Source: Desulfatibacillum sp.
GTDB taxonomy: Bacteria > Desulfobacterota > Desulfobacteria > Desulfobacterales > Desulfatibacillaceae
Assembly: GCA_016342355.1 (NCBI GenBank)
Contig: JAEINP010000020.1
Location: 1-64,000, forward strand
DNA length: 64,000 nt
Direction of reading: 5' to 3'
Shown: positions 34,502 through 43,151 of the stretch, in pieces
How positions within the stretch are numbered: position 1 is the stretch's first letter
Layout of the letters: each line of letters begins with the position of its first letter
The notes under the pieces: model-generated
The model's database searches: none
Told to the model about the DNA's origin: nothing
What the model saw: only the letters and a program-made list of their open reading frames with translations
Made by a program: the position numbers and the translations under genes

Positions 34502-34540
34502 GCCGTTTCCTGATTTTTTTGGGAAACGGCTTTTTTATTT
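34502..34540 (+). terminator. TPP riboswitch expression-platform terminator
   Basis: GCCGTTTCC (34502-34510) pairs with GGAAACGGC (34522-34530) and is followed by a long T-rich tract, just before the ribosome site GGAGG (34544-34548) of thiC. Confidence 0.9.
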
Positions 34541-34556
34541 TTTGGAGGCAGTGACC

Positions 34557-35846
34557 ATGACACAACTTATTTGGGCCCGTGAAGGCCGTATTACAGAGGC
34601 CATGCGCCAGGTGGCGGAAGCAGAAGGCTACACCCCCGAGGAAATCCGGGCTAAAATCGCCGCCGGAGTGGCCATCATTCCCATCAACAAAGGCCGCAGT
34701 TTTCCGGCTCGCGGCATTGGCGAAGGTCTGAAGACCAAAGTCAACGCCAATATCGGCACCTCTCCCAGCCACTTCAACCTGGAGGAAGAACTGGAAAAGT
34801 TGCAGGTGGCAGTAAAAGCCGGGGCAGATGCGGTCATGGACCTCTCCACAGGCGGAGACCTGGAAAAGGTTCTCAAAACCGTGTTGGAGAATTCCCCCAT
34901 CCCTGTTGGAACCGTGCCCGTATACCGGGTGATCGGCGAACTGCTGTGCCAGGGCAAAGGCACGGCCGACATGACCGCCGACGCTCTGTTTGAGGAAATC
35001 GAAAACCAGGCGAAAATGGGCGTGGACTTTGTCACGGTCCATTGCGGAGTAATCCGGTCCACGGTCAAAACACTGGCGGGTTGCGAACGGGTTATGGGCA
35101 TGGTTTCCCGGGGCGGGGCCATCATGGCCGAATGGATGGCCATTCATAAGCAGGAAAACCCCCTGTACGAACAATTCGATCGGCTCTTGGGCATCTGCGT
35201 GGAATATGACCTCACACTGTCCCTGGGTGACGGCCTGCGTCCCGGCGCAATCCATGATGCGGAAGACCGGGCTCAACTGAGTGAAATGATGATCCTGGGC
35301 GAACTGGCGAAAAGAGCCCGCAAGGCCGGAGTCCAAGTGATGATAGAAGGCCCGGGCCATGTGCCCCTCCACCGCATCGCCGGAGATGTCAAAACCCAAA
35401 AACGCCTGTGCGACGGGGCGCCTTACTACGTGCTTGGCCCGCTGCCCACGGACGTGGCCCCAGGCTACGACCACTTGGTGAGCGCCATTGGCGGAGCCAT
35501 TGCGGCCGCCAGCGGAGTGGATTTCCTGTGCTATGTGACCCCGGCCGAACATTTGCACCTGCCCAGCATCGAGGACGTGCATACTGGCGTCATCGCCTCA
35601 CGCATTGCCGCCCACATTGGCGATCTGGAAAAAAACCTCCCCGGAGCCCATGACTGGGATCTTGCCATGTCCCAAGCCCGCCGGGACTTCAAATGGGAGA
35701 AGATGTTCGAACTGGCCATTGATCCCGACCTGGCCCGCAAACGCCGCCACCAGTCCGAAGACCATGAAAGGGATGTGTGCACCATGTGCGGCGACATGTG
35801 CGCCCTCAAGTCCTACACACGGGCCACCGAAGCTGAAGACAAGTAA
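34557..35846 (+). CDS. thiC: Phosphomethylpyrimidine synthase ThiC
   Basis: A 429-residue radical-SAM enzyme making the thiamin pyrimidine (HMP-P) from aminoimidazole ribotide. The start at 34557 is fixed by GGAGG nine bases upstream. Landmarks: NIGTSPSHFN, MDLSTGGDL, VTVHCGVI, EGPGHVPLHRI, YYVLGPLPTDVAPGYDH, CYVTPAEHLHLP and the C-terminal cluster motif CTMCGDMC. It is controlled by a TPP riboswitch, unlike its paralogue at 1784, which has a cobalamin riboswitch; the two share the overall architecture. The gene stands alone and ends before a strong terminator (35861). The cluster motif here is C-x2-C-x3-C in both paralogues, one residue shorter than in many proteobacterial ThiC proteins. Confidence 0.95.
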   Translation: MTQLIWAREGRITEAMRQVAEAEGYTPEEIRAKIAAGVAIIPINKGRSFPARGIGEGLKTKVNANIGTSPSHFNLEEELEKLQVAVKAGADAVMDLSTGGDLEKVLKTVLENSPIPVGTVPVYRVIGELLCQGKGTADMTADALFEEIENQAKMGVDFVTVHCGVIRSTVKTLAGCERVMGMVSRGGAIMAEWMAIHKQENPLYEQFDRLLGICVEYDLTLSLGDGLRPGAIHDAEDRAQLSEMMILGELAKRARKAGVQVMIEGPGHVPLHRIAGDVKTQKRLCDGAPYYVLGPLPTDVAPGYDHLVSAIGGAIAAASGVDFLCYVTPAEHLHLPSIEDVHTGVIASRIAAHIGDLEKNLPGAHDWDLAMSQARRDFKWEKMFELAIDPDLARKRRHQSEDHERDVCTMCGDMCALKSYTRATEAEDK

Positions 35847-35860
35847 TTCTTTTATTAAAG

Positions 35861-35887
35861 GCCCCGGACCTCCCGGTCCGGGGCTTT
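35861..35887 (+). terminator. Intrinsic terminator after thiC
   Basis: GCCCCGGACC (35861-35870) and GGTCCGGGGC (35875-35884) form a perfect 10-bp stem with a TCCC loop, followed by TTTC. Confidence 0.88.
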
Positions 35888-36059
35888 CATATATAGCCGC
35901 CTTTTCGTAACTTTCAACCTCTTTTTGAATATTGAGATCGGTTAAGAATTTGACAGGAATTCTTTGCTGTGAGTAATATTCATTTCACCATAACTTCCGA
36001 TGTTTTTCCTGATTTGTTTACGTTTTTTTAGGATTGCCTTGACCTACCGAGGTCTTCTT

Positions 36060-38375
36060 ATGAGTTTTTTCAACAATTCAAAGGGACCCAAACTGACGAT
36101 AACACTGGCGGTTGCAAGTGTCTTTGCCCTGGCCATGGGACTTTTTTCCACCACAAAGACCTCATCACAGGGTTATTCAGGCTGGACCATTCTTTTGGCC
36201 ATGCTGGGCACAGCCCTTGGATGCTTAGCGATTGAGGTGTCAGGGCGCAATTTTTTTGTTTCCGGGCAAAAAAAGGATGAAGTAGTATTTGAACAATCCC
36301 GTCTTAAAACCCTGGTGACACTTAGCTGCATGACTGACGCCCCCTTGGAGGAAATAGCAAATTTTTCCCTGGATGAAGCTATACGCCTGACAAAAAGCGA
36401 GGTGGGATACCTGGCATTCATGAACGAGGATCAAACCGCATTTACTATGCAGGCATGGTCCAAAGACGCTTTAAAACAATGTTCCATGGATGACAAGCCG
36501 ACGGTTTACAACGTGGAGGAAACCGGTTTATGGGGGGAGGCTTTCCGGCAAAGGCGGCCCATAGTCACGAACGACTACTCAGCGCCCCACCCGGGCAAAA
36601 AAGGATATCCTCCGGGACATGTGAAAATCAAACGGCACCTTAACCTGCCTGTCATCACCGGGGATAAGGTGGTCGCCATCGCCGGTGTGGGTAACAAGGA
36701 AGCGCCGTACAACGAAACGGATGTTCGCCAGTTCACCCTACTCATGCAGGGCATGTGGCGCCTGGTTGAAAAACATCAAGCCAAAATCAACCTGGAAAAG
36801 GAACTCCATGAAAGCGAACGCAAGCTCACCACCCTCATGAACAACCTGCCGGGCATGGCTTACCGTTGCCGGAACGACTCGGACTGGACCATGGAGTTTG
36901 TCAGCCAGGGATGCCTGGACCTGACCGGATATGACGCAGATGAAATCCTGAAAAACCAGATGGTTGCCTACAATTCTCTTATTCATCCCGATGAACAGGC
37001 CATGGTCTGGAAGGAAGTACAGGAAGGAGTTGCTCAAAAAACGCCTTTTCTGGTGGTATACCGCCTGATCACCAAAGAGGGTAAGGAAAAATGGGTTTGG
37101 GAAAAAGGTCAGGGGATCTATTCCGAGGACGGGAAACTTGTGGCCCTGGAAGGCTTTGTCACCAGCATCACCGAACGCATCCAGGCACTCCAGGACCTGC
37201 GCCACCTCCAAAGCCTGCTTTCCAATATCGTCAATTCCATGCCCTCAATTCTTGTGGCGGCGGATGAAAACGGCCTTGTAACCCAATGGAATCTGGAGGC
37301 TGAAAAGATTACCGGGATTGCCTCCGAGTATGCCGAAGGGCGCCCCATAGAGGTAGTCCTCCCAAGGATGGCAGACAAGATACATATGGTGAGTGAGGCC
37401 ATCTCCAGCAGCAATCCCATAAAGCAAAGCAAAATTCCCGGAGATAACCCTGCAGACGAGCACTATTACGACTATACGGTTTTCCCCCTGATTTCCGAAG
37501 GTCACAAAGGGGCTGTCATCCGAATAGATGATATCTCCGAGCAGGTTCGCATGGACGAAATGATGATCCAATCGGAAAAAATGCTATCCCTGGGTGGGCT
37601 GGCCGCCGGGATGGCCCATGAAATCAACAATCCCTTGGGCGGGATCATCCAGAATTTACAGGTGGTCCTTCACCGCCTTACCTGGAAAAGCAAAAAAAAT
37701 CTGCAGGTTGCCGATGAAAGCGGGCTTGAAATGGAAGCCCTGCAAAAATATTTGGAAAACAGAGGGATCTTGCAATTGTTGGAGCTTATTGCAGATGCGG
37801 GAGAAAGGGCCGCATCCATTGTGGAGAACATGCTGGACTTCAGCCGCATGAACCGGCAAAGCTCCCTGCAAGAGGTGAGCCTGGACGCCCTCATGGACAA
37901 AACCATAGAACTAGCAGCCAATGACTTAAGCCTGCAACGCAATTCCAATTATACCAACATCACTATTCATAAGGAATACACCCCTGGCATACCCACGGTT
38001 CCCTGCGAGCCCGGCAAAATCCAACAGGTCTTGCTCAACCTTATAAAAAACGCGTCCCAGGCCATGGAAATAAATCAGGACCAGGGCCGAGACTCTTCTC
38101 TATGGCTGCGTGTATTGGACGAGCAGGATGCTGTCCGTATTGAGGTGGAAGACAATGGTCCGGGCATTTCTGAGGATGTCCGGGCCAAAATCTTTGAACC
38201 GTTTTTCACCACAAAGGCCAGGGGGTTGGGAACGGGCCTGGGTTTGTCGATCTCATATTTCATTATCACCCAGAATCACAAGGGCGCCCTGGAGATTGAA
38301 TCCCCTCCAGGTAAAGGCGCCAAATTCATCATTCGCCTGCCCAAACAAAGACCCGCCGATGACAAACACCAATAG
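36060..38375 (+). CDS. Membrane sensor histidine kinase with GAF and two PAS domains
   Basis: A 771-residue kinase. I prefer ATG 36060 (GAGG upstream) over 36000. Two short TM helices (about residues 13-30 and 41-57) are followed by a GAF domain (about 75-230; [20 protein letters not shown]), a first PAS (about 260-380) with a PAC-like tail, a second PAS (about 390-510), HisKA with [13 protein letters not shown] (phospho-acceptor His about residue 520) and HATPase_c ([32 protein letters not shown]). No response regulator is next to it. GAF plus PAS suggests a small-molecule or redox signal. It is followed by the M24 remnant. Confidence 0.92.
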   Translation: MSFFNNSKGPKLTITLAVASVFALAMGLFSTTKTSSQGYSGWTILLAMLGTALGCLAIEVSGRNFFVSGQKKDEVVFEQSRLKTLVTLSCMTDAPLEEIANFSLDEAIRLTKSEVGYLAFMNEDQTAFTMQAWSKDALKQCSMDDKPTVYNVEETGLWGEAFRQRRPIVTNDYSAPHPGKKGYPPGHVKIKRHLNLPVITGDKVVAIAGVGNKEAPYNETDVRQFTLLMQGMWRLVEKHQAKINLEKELHESERKLTTLMNNLPGMAYRCRNDSDWTMEFVSQGCLDLTGYDADEILKNQMVAYNSLIHPDEQAMVWKEVQEGVAQKTPFLVVYRLITKEGKEKWVWEKGQGIYSEDGKLVALEGFVTSITERIQALQDLRHLQSLLSNIVNSMPSILVAADENGLVTQWNLEAEKITGIASEYAEGRPIEVVLPRMADKIHMVSEAISSSNPIKQSKIPGDNPADEHYYDYTVFPLISEGHKGAVIRIDDISEQVRMDEMMIQSEKMLSLGGLAAGMAHEINNPLGGIIQNLQVVLHRLTWKSKKNLQVADESGLEMEALQKYLENRGILQLLELIADAGERAASIVENMLDFSRMNRQSSLQEVSLDALMDKTIELAANDLSLQRNSNYTNITIHKEYTPGIPTVPCEPGKIQQVLLNLIKNASQAMEINQDQGRDSSLWLRVLDEQDAVRIEVEDNGPGISEDVRAKIFEPFFTTKARGLGTGLGLSISYFIITQNHKGALEIESPPGKGAKFIIRLPKQRPADDKHQ

Positions 38376-38429
38376 GGAACAATCCCCTGCCCTTCCGGCG
38401 CCTGCATAGAAGGGCCATGGTTTAAAGTG

Positions 38430-38487
38430 TTACAAATCCACCACAGTCATGGCCAAGGGGGTGGAGATGAGCATTTTGCCGCCTGAC
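38430..38487 (-). pseudogene. 3' remnant of an M24 peptidase gene
   Basis: Read on the minus strand this short piece encodes GKMLISTPLAMTVVDL and a TAA stop, the same C-terminus as the intact M24 peptidase at 43152-44321 (GGEMLSSTPLAMTVVDL). Over 59 bases (38429-38487 against 43151-43209) the two agree at 53 positions. Nothing upstream of it matches the peptidase, so it is a truncated paralogue whose body has been lost. Confidence 0.85.
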
Positions 38488-38626
38488 ATCCCTGGCCTTA
38501 ACAATCTTTTCGAACGCCCTTTTTGCGCTCACGCGTCGTGGCTGCATTTAAAGTTATTTCAAAAAGTTAATGGGTAATACAACCAAATCTCCCCACGCAT
38601 CCGCAAAAGGATTATAAATGAGTACT

Positions 38627-39655
38627 TCAATTTGTAGCACGAAGATCCTTTCGATACGTAATGGGTGACATGTTAAACCAACGCCGAAACGCCCGGCTAA
38701 AATTGCTTGAGTCTGAATATCCTAGTTTGAAGGCCACTTCCGTAACTGACAGGTGAGGCTGTCGGATATAAAGGTCTGCAAGGTGTTTGCGCGTGTCATC
38801 CAAGATATCTCTAAAAGCGGCGCCCTGGTTTTGCAGGTATCGATGTAGGCTTCGTCTGCTCATGCCCAGGGATTTTGCCGTGATTTCCATACTGGGCTCC
38901 CCCAGTGGCAGCAGTTCGATCAATTTCCTCCGAACCTGCTGGTCGATCCTGGCTTTCTTATATCGCGCCAGATAATTCATGACGATCTTGTCATTCTGTC
39001 TGGCGATTTCCGCATTTGCAGTGGGTAGGGTTCGATGGACATCATGATTACTGAACAATATGAGATTATCGGGTTTTGCAAAATAAACCGGCGCGCGAAA
39101 AAGATCTGTATACCTTTTTAACTCTCCTGCGGGTTCATGCATAAATTCCACTTTAACCGGGTTTAGGGATGCATCATCCAACATCCTTGCGTAAGATATT
39201 GCGACAGCCATGAAGGCGTCAACCGAGGGGCCGACAGGTAAAGGGCATCCCGGAAAGGGGGTGAAGCATAAAGTCATGCCTTCATCCAACCAAGCAATCC
39301 TAACTTCAACTTCATCACTAATAATGGGATAATCCCGACAAAGGCGTTCCAACGCTTCTTGAAGGTTGCGGCTGGCCAGTAGCGCTGGCCCAAGGGCGTG
39401 AAAGGTTATGGGATGAAGATATTTTACAACTCCCAGGCCCAAACAGGGGTCTCCCGACCTTTCAACAGCCAACTCCCACAATCGCCCCATTTTCTCTATC
39501 CCAATCCTCCCGTCAGGGTCTGAAAGGCATTTATCATCGATTCCTGCATCAACCAAAAGCCTCTTTTTATTGAGACCATGGGATGCACAGGTCCTTAAAA
39601 TGACAGTGGCCCATGACCCGATATTCGTGGAGTTCGCGTGACAAACAGGTTTCAT
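38627..39655 (-). CDS. AraC-family transcriptional regulator
   Basis: A 342-residue regulator; I use the Met at 39655 (MKPVCHANST), seven codons into the longest frame. The N-terminal ~220 residues match the arabinose-binding-domain-like sensor of the OruR/ToxT-like AraC group (GRIGIEKMGRLWELAVE, HPITFHALGPALLAS). The C-terminal ~100 residues are the two HTH motifs, with MSRRSLHRYLQNQG and the signature VAFKLGYSDSSNFSRAFRRWF. It is divergent from the membrane protein and SDR genes (39861, 40273) across 205 bases, so it probably regulates them. Confidence 0.88.
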   Translation of the reverse strand: MKPVCHANSTNIGSWATVILRTCASHGLNKKRLLVDAGIDDKCLSDPDGRIGIEKMGRLWELAVERSGDPCLGLGVVKYLHPITFHALGPALLASRNLQEALERLCRDYPIISDEVEVRIAWLDEGMTLCFTPFPGCPLPVGPSVDAFMAVAISYARMLDDASLNPVKVEFMHEPAGELKRYTDLFRAPVYFAKPDNLILFSNHDVHRTLPTANAEIARQNDKIVMNYLARYKKARIDQQVRRKLIELLPLGEPSMEITAKSLGMSRRSLHRYLQNQGAAFRDILDDTRKHLADLYIRQPHLSVTEVAFKLGYSDSSNFSRAFRRWFNMSPITYRKDLRATN

Positions 39656-39860
39656 AGTTTTGGCTCTGGCGCCCAATGAATGTAAATTGGCTTTCTCTGA
39701 CCTGAAAATGGAAACAAATCCGATTAGTATCCCTACAGCTCATTTAATCTTAATCGAGTTTAATTCCCCGCAGCTTGCTGTGGAGAGTTTCATGGCGTTT
39801 GAAACTGTAACGCCTAACTACCATAAATATTCGCCCTTTTTCAAGGTTAGGAGCAATGTC

Positions 39861-40295
39861 ATGGAAAAAAACAAGTGGGTCAGGTTCGGCTTCATTTTGG
39901 CGGGAGGTGTCAATGTTATCGGGATTCTCATTTTCAGCAAATTTTTTACCAATGATTTCATGCAGACCCTTGATCCGGCAGTATGCTCCCATGTCGGGGT
40001 ATTTTCTATTGTTTTGTGGGGCATGGCGTATGTTTCCGTAATGATGCATTTTGAAAATGCGCCGTTTATTGTGGGGGTCTTTGCCATAGAAAAATTCTTT
40101 TACGCCATTGTCTGGGGAAGATGGGTAAAGGAACACTTTGGCGACCTTTGCTGGATTTATCAACAAGACCCAATCACCGGTTTTTTCTACTCCATCTATG
40201 GGGTGAATGACTTTGTGTTCGGTGTGTTTTTTACGGTTGTTTTCATTATGTGCATTCGAAAGGGGACTCAACATGACGCAATTGGCAAACGCTAA
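39861..40295 (+). CDS. Small integral membrane protein of unknown function
   Basis: A 144-residue protein starting at 39861 (TAGGAG nine bases upstream). Hydropathy suggests four TM helices (about residues 7-26, 44-61, 65-85 and 115-137). Charged loops are short. It resembles no family I can name. Its 3' end overlaps the SDR gene by 23 bases, so the two form an operon, probably under the divergent AraC-type regulator. Confidence 0.7.
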   Translation: MEKNKWVRFGFILAGGVNVIGILIFSKFFTNDFMQTLDPAVCSHVGVFSIVLWGMAYVSVMMHFENAPFIVGVFAIEKFFYAIVWGRWVKEHFGDLCWIYQQDPITGFFYSIYGVNDFVFGVFFTVVFIMCIRKGTQHDAIGKR

Positions 40296-41103
40296 AGCCA
40301 TCATCACCGGCGGAGCCATGGGAATCGGCCTGGCAACCACCAAACGCCTTTTGAAAGAAGATTGTCAGGTGACAATCTGGGATATTAACGAGAAAGCCAT
40401 GGAGCAGGCCAGGCGGGAACTGGCGCCCTGGGAGGGAAGTGTTTTTTTTCATCTCTGCGATATTTCGGACGAAAAGCAGGTCAATCATTGCGCCAAACAA
40501 GCAGAACGTGAAATGGGGCGGGTGGACATTTTAATCAATAATGCGGGGATGGTTGTTCCAGGGAGATTCTGCCAACATGAACCGTCCGTGCGAGTGAAAG
40601 AAACCTCCGTAAACCTGCTGGCCATGTATTATACCATTTACGCCTTTCTCCCCGGGATGTACGAGCGAAATTTTGGTCACATCGTCAACATTTCATCAGG
40701 AGCAGGCTTGGTGGGAATGCCGGACCTATCCACCTATTGCGCCGCCAAATGGGCGGTGTACGGCCTGACGGAATCCCTTCGATTTGAGGCCATGGTGGAT
40801 GGAAAGAATGGAGTCCATTTTTCATCCGTTCACCCTGGAATCCTAAAACACGGCATGTTTGAAGGCAGCAAGCTGAATGTGTTTGGAGAGATAATGATAC
40901 CCCGCGTAAATAATCATGATGGAGTCGCCAGGGTGATTGTTGATAAGGCCCTCAAGAAAAACCGCTATATCGTCAAGTATCCCAAAACGCTCCACTTGGG
41001 GACTCTGTCCCGGGGCCTGATGCCGGATCGCATGATGAACCGCGTGATGCTGTTGGCTGGAATAGGGGACTCAATGAAACATTGGAGCGGTGGGAAAAAA
41101 TAG
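40273..41103 (+). CDS. Short-chain dehydrogenase/reductase
   Basis: A 276-residue SDR. It has the cofactor motif TGGAMGIG near residue 13, NNAG (DILINNAGMV), the catalytic Ser in NISSGAGL and the YxxxK pair in STYCAAKWAVYG. An Asp in the loop after the second strand (VTIWDINEKAM) favours NAD(H). A hydrophobic C-terminal region may associate with the membrane. It starts inside the end of the membrane-protein gene. Oxidation or reduction of a hydroxyacyl or lipid substrate is likely but not determined. Confidence 0.9.
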   Translation: MTQLANAKAIITGGAMGIGLATTKRLLKEDCQVTIWDINEKAMEQARRELAPWEGSVFFHLCDISDEKQVNHCAKQAEREMGRVDILINNAGMVVPGRFCQHEPSVRVKETSVNLLAMYYTIYAFLPGMYERNFGHIVNISSGAGLVGMPDLSTYCAAKWAVYGLTESLRFEAMVDGKNGVHFSSVHPGILKHGMFEGSKLNVFGEIMIPRVNNHDGVARVIVDKALKKNRYIVKYPKTLHLGTLSRGLMPDRMMNRVMLLAGIGDSMKHWSGGKK

Positions 41104-41109
41104 AGAAGA

Positions 41110-41150
41110 GGGGGCAAATCCAGGCATAACGTTTAACGTGATTTGCCCCC
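41110..41150. terminator. Hairpin between convergent SDR and FG-GAP genes
   Basis: GGGGGCAAATC (41110-41120) and GATTTGCCCCC (41140-41150) form an 11-bp stem with a 19-base loop. It lies between two convergent genes and may end both transcripts. Confidence 0.6.
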
Positions 41151-41170
41151 CCAACCCACAAAATTCCGGT

Positions 41171-42547
41171 TTAGAATTGTGACGAATGGTATGGGGTTAA
41201 GGCCTTTATAAAACAATCTCCACTGCCATCCCCACCGCCACTCCCCCCACTGTCGCCTCCAGCGTCATTTTCATCTTCCTTGACCTGAAAAATATAAACT
41301 GAACCAGAGTCACTCCCATTGTCATCATCAGCATATGCGCCCACCAGGGCGTAATCACCACTCAGGGATACTGAACCCCCAAACTGATCGCCCATAGCCC
41401 CGTCATCTGGCACGAGCTTGTATGCTTGCGTCCAGGTCTCTCCATTCCGTTTAAAGATATAAGCTGAGCCCGAATTAGTCCCATTATCATCATCCAAAGA
41501 TGCGCCTACCAGGGCATAATCTCCATTCAGGGAAACACTGTATCCAAAATAGTAATTCGTACCCCCATCATTTGGCGTAATTTTATCTGTTTGCGTCCAG
41601 GTTTCACCACTCCGTTTAAAAATATAGGCTGAACCCGAGTCACTCCCTTTGTCGTCATCAGCATATGCCCCCACCAGGGCGCAATCACCACTCAAGGAAA
41701 CACTGCATCCAAAAAAATCAGCAATCGTGCCATCATCTGATAGAATCTTGTCTGTTTGTAGCCAAATCTCTCCATTCCGTTTAAAAATATAAGCTGAACC
41801 CGAACTGCTCCCATTGTCGTCATCCATATAAGCACCTACCAGGGCATAATCACCATTCAGGGAAACACTGCATCCAAAATGGTCGTTCGTACCCCCATCA
41901 TTTGGCGTAATCTTATCTGTTTGCGTCCAGGTTTCACCACTCCGTTTAAAAACATAAGCTGAACCCGAACTGCTCCCATTGTCATCATCCCGAGATGCGC
42001 CTACCAGGGCATAATCTCCATTCAGGGAAACACTGTATCCGAAAGTGTCGCTCGTCCCCCATTCATTTGGAGTAATCTTATCGGTTTGCGTCCAGGTTTC
42101 ACCACTCCGTTTGAAAATATAGGCTGAGCCCGAATCAGAACCATTATCGTCATCCATATATGCGCCCACCAGGGCATAGTCTCCATTCAGGGAAACACTG
42201 CATCCAAAATAGTCATTCGTAGCCCCATCATTTGCCGTAATCTTATCTGTTTGCGTCCAGGTTTCACCATTTCGTTTAAAAATATAAGCTGAACCCGAAT
42301 TGGTCCCATTGTCGCCGCCCAAATATGCGCCCACCAGGGCATAGTTCCCATCCACGGAAACAGAATAGCCAAATTGGTTATCCGCAGAACCGTCATCAGC
42401 AAGCAGCTTGGCGATTTGGGTTACTTGTTCATCCTCGGCGGTATAGCTTGTGTGTATCCCAGCCGATACCATAAAAAAAACAAAAAACATTAACGCCAAA
42501 TAAAAAGACTGTGTTTTGCTGAATCTTGTAATGTCGCCGTACCCCAT
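41171..42547 (-). CDS. Exported FG-GAP repeat protein
   Basis: A 458-residue exported protein. I use ATG 42547, preceded by TGGAGGGTACAAC. A hydrophobic signal segment (about residues 13-33) is followed by seven FG-GAP-like units of 55 residues, each of the form FGxSVSLNGDYALVGAxxDDDNG, then SGSAYIFKRxGETWTQ and a linker. The DDDNG loops are likely calcium sites, and seven units would close a beta-propeller. The C-terminus (GGSGGGDGSGDCFIK) has a Gly-rich linker and a short Cys tail similar to sorting tails of exported proteins in this phylum, but truncated. The near-identical units at DNA level suggest copy-number change by recombination. Confidence 0.85.
   Translation of the reverse strand: MGYGDITRFSKTQSFYLALMFFVFFMVSAGIHTSYTAEDEQVTQIAKLLADDGSADNQFGYSVSVDGNYALVGAYLGGDNGTNSGSAYIFKRNGETWTQTDKITANDGATNDYFGCSVSLNGDYALVGAYMDDDNGSDSGSAYIFKRSGETWTQTDKITPNEWGTSDTFGYSVSLNGDYALVGASRDDDNGSSSGSAYVFKRSGETWTQTDKITPNDGGTNDHFGCSVSLNGDYALVGAYMDDDNGSSSGSAYIFKRNGEIWLQTDKILSDDGTIADFFGCSVSLSGDCALVGAYADDDKGSDSGSAYIFKRSGETWTQTDKITPNDGGTNYYFGYSVSLNGDYALVGASLDDDNGTNSGSAYIFKRNGETWTQAYKLVPDDGAMGDQFGGSVSLSGDYALVGAYADDDNGSDSGSVYIFQVKEDENDAGGDSGGSGGGDGSGDCFIKALTPYHSSQF
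41300..42420 (-). repeat. Tandem 165-bp repeats inside the FG-GAP gene
   Basis: Seven head-to-tail units of about 165 bases encode the FG-GAP blades. Phrases such as TCCATTCAGGGAAACACTG recur almost unchanged in the middle units, and the outer units are more divergent, which fits recent internal duplication. Confidence 0.85.
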
Positions 42548-43101
42548 GTTGTACCCTCCAGATAGAGTCCTGCACAGTAATGAGTTTTTCAACCCTCTAC
42601 CAACTTTTCACACTGTTAAAAGTATAGCAAAAGGTGCAATTTTTAGACATATTTGTGTGTATTTGTCAAAGCAAATTTCGAAATAATGTATAAATAGTAT
42701 TTTTTATTGATGAAATGAGTGTGAGCTTTTCTAAGCTGGAAAAAATTGCTGATGAAAAGGACGGAGCGCCAATCATACATTGAGGACACTCCTGACAAAT
42801 AGGACGCCCTCAAAGAAACCATCTTGTTGAAATTTACATTCACACAGGGGCGCCATTTGTGGCGTTTTTGCCAATGATTGTGCGTCCGGCATCCTTGTTA
42901 AAACGGCCAGCAGCCCGAACCATGGTTGCTTGCAAGGCTTCGTGCATCAAGAAATCAACACCAACAGCCTGCTTACGCAACGAGTCGCAGGGCAATGCGT
43001 CTCCACTGCTGGATGTCCTGGCAGCCAATGTTTTAAAGGAGGAAGGAATTAAAAAACGCCGGGCAGGAGAAAAGATCATTTTCACAGCTTAAATCACTAA
43101 A
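42548..43101. other. Long non-coding stretch, possible decayed coding sequence
   Basis: About 550 bases between the FG-GAP gene and the M24 peptidase terminator. The stretch 42600-42800 is AT-rich. The part 42840-43092 keeps open frames on both strands and has a coding-like base composition, including DVLAANVLKEEGIKKRR on the plus strand, but I cannot match it to a family or find a proper start. It may be the end of a decayed gene. Confidence 0.45.
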
Positions 43102-43126
43102 CGGGAGGGGATATCATCCCCTCCCG
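43102..43126 (-). terminator. Terminator of the M24 peptidase gene
   Basis: CGGGAGGGGAT (43102-43112) and ATCCCCTCCCG (43116-43126) form an 11-bp stem with a 3-base loop. In the minus direction it is followed by TTTAGTGATTT, 25 bases after the peptidase stop. Confidence 0.75.
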
Positions 43127-43151
43127 CTGTAATATGGTCAATGTTTTCCCG

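Noticed and set aside
41300-42420. CRISPR array
   Set aside because: The repeats are 165 bases, contiguous and in frame within one coding sequence; no spacers and no cas genes.
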